A DNA stretch of 18,093 bases. It comes from Vulcanimicrobiota bacterium. GTDB lineage: Bacteria; Eremiobacterota; Eremiobacteria; Baltobacterales; Baltobacteraceae. The notes beneath the pieces are model-generated. The model was given only the letters and a program-made list of their open reading frames with translations, was not told where the DNA came from and did no database searches. The position numbers were made by a program, and so were the translations under genes. Position 1 is the first letter of the stretch; each line of letters begins with the position of its first letter. The stretch is taken from assembly GCA_030042755.1 (NCBI GenBank), contig JASHZC010000289.1:1-18093 (forward strand). The letters are read 5' to 3'. Below are positions 14,185 to 18,093 of this stretch, piece after piece.

Positions 14185-14855
14185 GACCAGGTCTCTTCGC
14201 CGTCTTCGCGCTCAACCTGCGCGACGCGAGCTTCGACCTGGTCGAGCCGGCGCTCTAATTGCTTGATCGCGTCGGCATTGGGGTCGGGCATTTCGACTTG
14301 CGGTCGGTCGGGAACGACGCGCACCGGCTTTCCGTCTTGCGCAACGACGTGCGCGGGAATGCCGACGACCGTTGCGTTGGCCGGCACGTCGCGCACCACC
14401 ACCGAACCGCTACCGATGCGCGCACCATCTCCGATCGTAATTGCGCCGAGGACGGCAGCGCCCGCACCGACCGTCACGTTCTTTCCGAGCGTGGGATGGC
14501 GTTTCGTGTGGGCAAGGCTCGTTCCGCCGAGCGTCACGCCCTGGTAAATCGTGCAGCCGTCGCCAACCTCCGTCGTCTCGCCCATAACCACACCCATCCC
14601 GTGATCGATGAAGATGCTCTGCCCCAATTTGACCGACGGATGAATCTCGATGCCGGTCAGGAAACGCGCGACGTGCGAGAGCCAACGCGGAAGAATCGGT
14701 ATCCCCCAACGGTCTAGCCGGTGAATGATGCGGTGGGCGACGATGGCGTGAAACCCCGGATATGAGAGCACCACGTCAACCCATCCCCGTGCCGCCGGAT
14801 CGCGTTCGATCGGGGCTCGGAGATCGGAAAGAAACGTCTGCAGCGGGTTCGGCAT
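14172..14855 (-). CDS. cysE: Serine O-acetyltransferase
   Basis: This 227-residue left-handed beta-helix acetyltransferase makes O-acetylserine from serine and acetyl-CoA, the carbon acceptor for CysK. GIEIHPSVKLGQSIFIDHGMG (68-88) contains the catalytic histidine H85. QGVTLGGTSLAHTKRHPTLG (105-124) holds the second active-site histidine H120. Hexapeptide turns continue to VVGIPAHVV (163-171). It is the short form resembling Bacillus CysE, without the long N-terminal helical domain of E. coli. The C-terminal end (about 194-217) is a charged amphipathic, coiled-coil-like helix rather than the usual short tail ending in Ile near the last hexapeptide. The last residue is nevertheless Ile, and the tail could dock into CysK (inference). 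It lies between cysK and cysS. Confidence 0.94.
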   Translation of the reverse strand: MPNPLQTFLSDLRAPIERDPAARGWVDVVLSYPGFHAIVAHRIIHRLDRWGIPILPRWLSHVARFLTGIEIHPSVKLGQSIFIDHGMGVVMGETTEVGDGCTIYQGVTLGGTSLAHTKRHPTLGKNVTVGAGAAVLGAITIGDGARIGSGSVVVRDVPANATVVGIPAHVVAQDGKPVRVVPDRPQVEMPDPNADAIKQLERRLDQVEARVAQVEREDGEETWSWVI

Positions 14856-14885
14856 GCTCGTCTAGTTTAACCCCGCCGGTCAAGA

Positions 14886-14898
14886 TTCGGCTGCCGAA
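14886..14898. other. Small palindrome in the cysK-cysE spacer
   Basis: TTCGGC-T-GCCGAA is a perfect 6-bp inverted repeat in the 59-base gap between cysK and cysE. No convincing promoter or T-run accompanies it. It could be a small RNA hairpin that lowers read-through, or it could be chance. Confidence 0.3.
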
Positions 14899-14914
14899 CC
14901 ACCACCCTGCGCCG

Positions 14915-15883
14915 CTAGGCAGGCACGAGCTCCGGCTCGACGACGATCGACTCTTGCTCGCTGAAGACCGGATGCGAGAGATAACGCTCGCCGGTGTCCG
15001 CCCCGATTGTGACGATTGTCTTACCGGCAGATTCGGGACGCGCCGCGACTTGAAGGGCCGCCCAAATGTTCGCGCCCGACGATATTCCAACGAGTACGCC
15101 TTCCTCGCGCGCCGCGCGGCGCGCGAAAGCGATCGCGTCTGCATCGGTTACGCGAATAACCTCGTCGTAGATCGACGTGTTGAGGACCCGCGGCACAAAG
15201 CCCGTACCGGTGCCTTGAATCTTATGCGGACCCGGAGCACCGCCCGAAAGGACCGGTGACGCATCGGGTTCGACCGCGATGATCTTCGTGCCAGGCTTGC
15301 GCGCCTTCAGCACCTCGCCTACCCCGGTGATCGTTCCACCGGTGCCGACCGCCGCGACGAAGACGTCGATCTTCCCGTCGGTGTCGCGCCAAATTTCCTC
15401 GGCGGTCGTCAGGCGATGGATCTCCGGATTTGCCGGATTTTCGAATTGCTGCGGTACGAAGTACTTCGCCGGATCGCTGGTATAAATCTCGTTGGCTCGC
15501 GCGATCGCGCCCTTCATTCCATCCGCACCTGGGGTGAGTACGACTTGCGCGCCGTATGCTTTGAGCAAGTTGCGGCGCTCGATCGTCATCGTATCCGGCA
15601 TCACCAGGATCAGCCGATAGCCTTTAGCCGCTGCAACGAAAGCCAACGCGATGCCGGTGTTGCCGCTCGTCGGCTCTAGAATGATCGTATCGGGACGCAA
15701 CCGTCCTTCGCGTTCCGCAGCCTCGATCATCGCAATGCCGATGCGGTCTTTCACCGAGCCCGCAGGATTGAACGATTCCAGCTTGAGCAAGACGTCGCCA
15801 TGTAATCCGCGCGCCAATCGCGGGAGCCGAACGAGCGGCGTGTTGCCGAACGTTTGCGCAATATTGTCGTAGATTCGTGCCAT
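14915..15883 (-). CDS. cysK: Cysteine synthase A (O-acetylserine sulfhydrylase)
   Basis: This 322-residue PLP enzyme joins sulfide to O-acetylserine to give cysteine. The Schiff-base lysine is K45 in [11 protein letters not shown]. The substrate loop is [11 protein letters not shown] (71-81), the phosphate-binding loop is GTGGTITG (180-187), and S269 (GISSGAN) contacts the PLP ring nitrogen. Length and motifs are standard. ATG 15883 has GAGAGG just upstream; the open frame continues to 16003 but that part overlaps cysI. It follows cysI by 16 bases and precedes cysE, its pathway partner and known complex partner in the cysteine synthase complex. Confidence 0.96.
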   Translation of the reverse strand: MARIYDNIAQTFGNTPLVRLPRLARGLHGDVLLKLESFNPAGSVKDRIGIAMIEAAEREGRLRPDTIILEPTSGNTGIALAFVAAAKGYRLILVMPDTMTIERRNLLKAYGAQVVLTPGADGMKGAIARANEIYTSDPAKYFVPQQFENPANPEIHRLTTAEEIWRDTDGKIDVFVAAVGTGGTITGVGEVLKARKPGTKIIAVEPDASPVLSGGAPGPHKIQGTGTGFVPRVLNTSIYDEVIRVTDADAIAFARRAAREEGVLVGISSGANIWAALQVAARPESAGKTIVTIGADTGERYLSHPVFSEQESIVVEPELVPA

Positions 15884-15899
15884 CGTTTCCTCTCTAGCG

Positions 15900-17582
15900 T
15901 TATGCAGTGATACCGGCGCTCGTGTGAGCCGCCTCGTCGCGCCCGATGCGCGAGAAAAATTCACCAAACGTCTCACCCGCAATGCGTTCGTCCCTCCACG
16001 CAATCAGCGCGGGACGCAATTCATTCACGATCTGCGCGCGCGGTACGGAGCTACGATAGAGCCGGTTGAGGTGCGTGTTGGCCCAGTCTCCGCCGACGAA
16101 GAGGTCGTAGAGATCGCGCGAGCGTCCGACGATGCCGATGTCGCCCATATATGGCCGGGCGCAGCCGTTCGGACATCCGGTCATTCTGACGGACAGAGGT
16201 TCGTCAGCAATACCGAGGTCCTCGAGCATGGTTTCGATCTCGTCGAGAAGCGCTGGGAGCGCGCGTTCCGATTCCGCGACCGCCAGTCCGCACGTCGGGA
16301 TTGCGGGACAAGCGAGAGCGTAGCGCCGCAAGCCGAGCGTCTTCGGATCGGTCGACACGCCGTGTTCCTTGAACATCGCGTCGACCGCCGCACGATCCGC
16401 CGAATCGATGTCCTGCAGCAGCACGTTTTGCTGCGCCGTCAAACGGATCGCCGGCCGAAAGTGCTCGATCGTGCGACGCAATCCGGTGCGCAACCTGTGC
16501 TGCCCCGTATCTGCAATGCGACCGCTGAGCACGTGAACGCCCAACGTCCAGCGTCCGTCGGGCTGGCGGCTCCAACCGAGATGGTCGCACACGTCGGTGA
16601 ACGCGACCTCGCGCGGAAGGTCGAGGTCGAGTCCGGTGCGGCTCTCCACTTCCGCGCGCAGCCACGCGATGCCGCGCTCTTGTACCAGATACTTCAGACG
16701 CGCATGCTTGCGATTCGTACGATCGCCAAAATCGCGCTGCGTCGTCACGACGGCTTCCGCAACCGCGAGCGCTTGCTCGGGGCGAACGAAGGCGAGCGGC
16801 GTACCCGTCCTCGGATAGGTCGACGTCTTTCCGTGCGTCATTCCCATGCCGCCGCCCACGAGCACCGTGTAACCTTGAAGGTCGTCGCCGAGTGCGTGCG
16901 CCACGAACGTGAGGTCCTGCGTGAAGGCGTCGACGCAGTTATCGGGCGGCAGCGCGACCGCCATCTTGAATTTGCGGGGAAGATACGTCGCGCCGTAAAT
17001 CGGCTCGGTCGATTCCGTCTCGAGTTCGGGAACGTCGCGTTTCTCACCGTCGATCCAAATTTCGTGATACGCACGCGTCGCCGGCGTAAAATGCACTGCT
17101 AAGTCCTGAGCGAATTGCTGCGCGGCGGCCTGCGCCTTTGTCGTCGGGACCATCGGACATGCCATTACGTTACGATTTACGTCGCCGCAAGCTGCCATGG
17201 ATGAAAGCAACGCACGTGCGATTTCGCGGATCAGCGGGCGAAGATTCCCTTTGAGCGCGCCGTGCAGCTGCAAGCCCTGCCGCGTCGTAACGCGGAGCGT
17301 TCCATTCGCGTACCGCTCCGCAACATCGTCCTCCACGAGGTACTGCTGCGCCGTGAGGATCCCACCGGGCACGCGCGTGCGCAGCATGAATTGATAGGAC
17401 GGCTCGAGTCCCAAGCCTCTGCGAGCCGAACGCGCGTCGCGATCCTCCTGCTGGTAGATCCCGTGGAATTTTATCAGCTGAGCGTCGCCGCCGTCGAAAT
17501 GCGTGCCGCCCGCTTCGAGCGACGCGGCGATGCCGCCGCGCAGCGCGCGGCTTTCGCCTTTGATCGCTTCGAGATCGCTCAT
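15900..17582 (-). CDS. cysI: Assimilatory sulfite reductase hemoprotein (CysI/Sir/NirA family)
   Basis: This 560-residue siroheme-[4Fe-4S] reductase carries out the six-electron reduction of sulfite to sulfide. The cluster and siroheme ligands are C425-x5-C431 ([14 protein letters not shown]) and C470-x3-C474 ([12 protein letters not shown]). The two ferrite-like repeats are visible, with [13 protein letters not shown] (96-108) in the first half and [13 protein letters not shown] (380-392) in the second; these carry active-site basic residues. [12 protein letters not shown] (240-251) is typical. The family also contains nitrite reductases. Sulfite is favoured because the gene follows cysH with an ATGA overlap and precedes cysK. 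The electron donor (ferredoxin or CysJ-type) is not encoded here. ATG 17582 is preferred over the upstream in-frame start at 17621, which lies within cysH. Confidence 0.92.
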   Translation of the reverse strand: MSDLEAIKGESRALRGGIAASLEAGGTHFDGGDAQLIKFHGIYQQEDRDARSARRGLGLEPSYQFMLRTRVPGGILTAQQYLVEDDVAERYANGTLRVTTRQGLQLHGALKGNLRPLIREIARALLSSMAACGDVNRNVMACPMVPTTKAQAAAQQFAQDLAVHFTPATRAYHEIWIDGEKRDVPELETESTEPIYGATYLPRKFKMAVALPPDNCVDAFTQDLTFVAHALGDDLQGYTVLVGGGMGMTHGKTSTYPRTGTPLAFVRPEQALAVAEAVVTTQRDFGDRTNRKHARLKYLVQERGIAWLRAEVESRTGLDLDLPREVAFTDVCDHLGWSRQPDGRWTLGVHVLSGRIADTGQHRLRTGLRRTIEHFRPAIRLTAQQNVLLQDIDSADRAAVDAMFKEHGVSTDPKTLGLRRYALACPAIPTCGLAVAESERALPALLDEIETMLEDLGIADEPLSVRMTGCPNGCARPYMGDIGIVGRSRDLYDLFVGGDWANTHLNRLYRSSVPRAQIVNELRPALIAWRDERIAGETFGEFFSRIGRDEAAHTSAGITA

Positions 17583-18093
17583 CGGTGCAGTCCGCACTCG
17601 GTCTTGGCACGACCGCTCCATCGTCCGGCGCGAAGATCTTCGCCCTCGTACACCGCGCGCGTGCAGGGCACGCAGCCCAAGCTCGGATATCCTCGGTCGA
17701 GCAGCGGGTTATAAGGAACGCCCCGATCGCGGATGTAGCGCCAGACGTCGCGATCGGTCCAAACGACGAGCGGGCTGACCTTGATCACGTCGAACTTCGC
17801 GTCGTATTCTACGGCGCGAGCGTTCTCGCGCGACGACGACTGATCGCGACGAAGGCCGGTTGCCCACGCCCGGTACCTCTGTAAAAAGGTCCTCTGCGGC
17901 GCCACCTTGCGCAGCGCGCAGCAGCGGTCGGGGTCGCGTTCCCAAAGCGCCGGTCCGTTTTCGTACGCTTGCAACGTCACGGAACTCTCCGGCCGAACTG
18001 CTATCGGTCGGATGCCATAATGTGCCGCGACGCGCTCGATGTGCTCGTACGTTTCCGGAAAAAGCAGGCCGGTGTCGAGATAGTACACGGGAA
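17579..18093 (-). CDS. cysH: Phosphoadenylyl/adenylyl-sulfate reductase (APS reductase type), 5' end outside window
   Basis: The 171 C-terminal codons are present, and the true start lies beyond the right edge. YLDTGLLFPETY is the sulfonucleotide-reductase loop. RCCALRKV and GCVPCTR give the CC-x81-CxxC pattern that binds a [4Fe-4S] cluster in APS-reducing enzymes and is absent from cluster-free PAPS reductases such as E. coli CysH. GLRRDQSSSREN is a family motif. KTECGLH near the C-terminus carries the catalytic cysteine that forms the S-sulfo intermediate. The enzyme reduces APS to sulfite using thioredoxin and feeds CysI, with which it overlaps by ATGA. The apparent GTG at 18088 is an internal valine codon. 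Confidence 0.93.
   Translation of the reverse strand, partial: PVYYLDTGLLFPETYEHIERVAAHYGIRPIAVRPESSVTLQAYENGPALWERDPDRCCALRKVAPQRTFLQRYRAWATGLRRDQSSSRENARAVEYDAKFDVIKVSPLVVWTDRDVWRYIRDRGVPYNPLLDRGYPSLGCVPCTRAVYEGEDLRAGRWSGRAKTECGLHR

Noticed and set aside
13306..14547. Plus-strand frame of 413 codons opposite cysS and cysE
   Set aside because: Antisense to two well-defined genes; no domain motifs.
14886..14898. TTCGGC-T-GCCGAA as a third copy of the Rieske operator
   Set aside because: The half-sites are in the opposite order with a 1-bp spacer, not the 5-bp spacer, so the architecture differs and chance or a small hairpin is more likely.
14856..14914. Separate promoter for cysE (TTGACC on the minus strand)
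   Set aside because: No -10 element lies 16-18 bp downstream; the nearest AT-rich hexamer is only 8 bp away.
15924..17102. Plus-strand frame of 392 codons opposite cysI
   Set aside because: Antisense shadow; the minus strand carries the complete siroheme and cluster ligands.
1..18093. CRISPR arrays, insertion sequences, phage or toxin-antitoxin genes
   Set aside because: No direct-repeat array, transposase, terminal inverted repeats or toxin-like small gene pairs were seen.

Overview
The window (about 60% G+C by eye) is a densely packed bacterial chromosome segment. The organism is probably a Terrabacteria-group lineage outside the Firmicutes, for example Eremiobacterota/Vulcanimicrobiota. 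This guess rests on a Spo0H/SigH-like sigma factor at the end of a cysE-cysS-rlmB-sigH gene order that is also known from Bacillus, combined with high G+C and a soil-type gene content including a bacterial sortilin-like Asp-box protein. The taxonomic call is an inference and is weak.

Region 1 (1-9941) is an accessory metabolic block. Two homologous Rieske oxygenase alpha subunits are transcribed divergently from a 138-bp spacer that holds two copies of a CCGAA-N5-TTCGG operator-like palindrome, 63 bp apart. Leftward, the first Rieske gene runs into a long secreted Asp-box (BNR/sortilin-like) protein that appears to start at a CTG overlapping the Rieske stop codon. Rightward, the second Rieske gene is followed, with overlaps or minimal gaps, by a monomeric-sarcosine-oxidase-type flavoprotein, an APC-family permease, a COG1233 (PYROXD2/phytoene-desaturase-like) oxidoreductase and an alpha/beta hydrolase. 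A 22-bp perfect palindrome overlaps the last stop codon. Read together, this looks like an uptake and oxidative-demethylation pathway for an N-methylated amino acid or betaine-like compound. The substrate cannot be read from the sequence, and no Rieske reductase is present.

Region 2 (9982-11256) holds tRNA-Thr(UGU), a small thioredoxin-like [2Fe-2S] protein and an orphan PstS-like periplasmic binding protein. It ends at a bidirectional terminator hairpin that separates these genes from the convergent leftward block.

Region 3 (11264-18093, all minus strand, transcribed toward lower coordinates) contains cysH (5' end outside the window), cysI, cysK, cysE, cysS, rlmB and sigH. The first four genes take activated sulfate to cysteine, and cysS charges cysteine onto tRNA. 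The sigma gene also has its own near-consensus promoter, placed across the 3' end of rlmB. The predicted transcript start falls at the foot of a 10-bp 5'-terminal stem-loop.

No insertion sequences, CRISPR arrays or prophage genes were seen, and no gene-free stretch exceeds 300 bases. The long plus-strand open frames opposite the minus-strand genes are codon-bias shadows.
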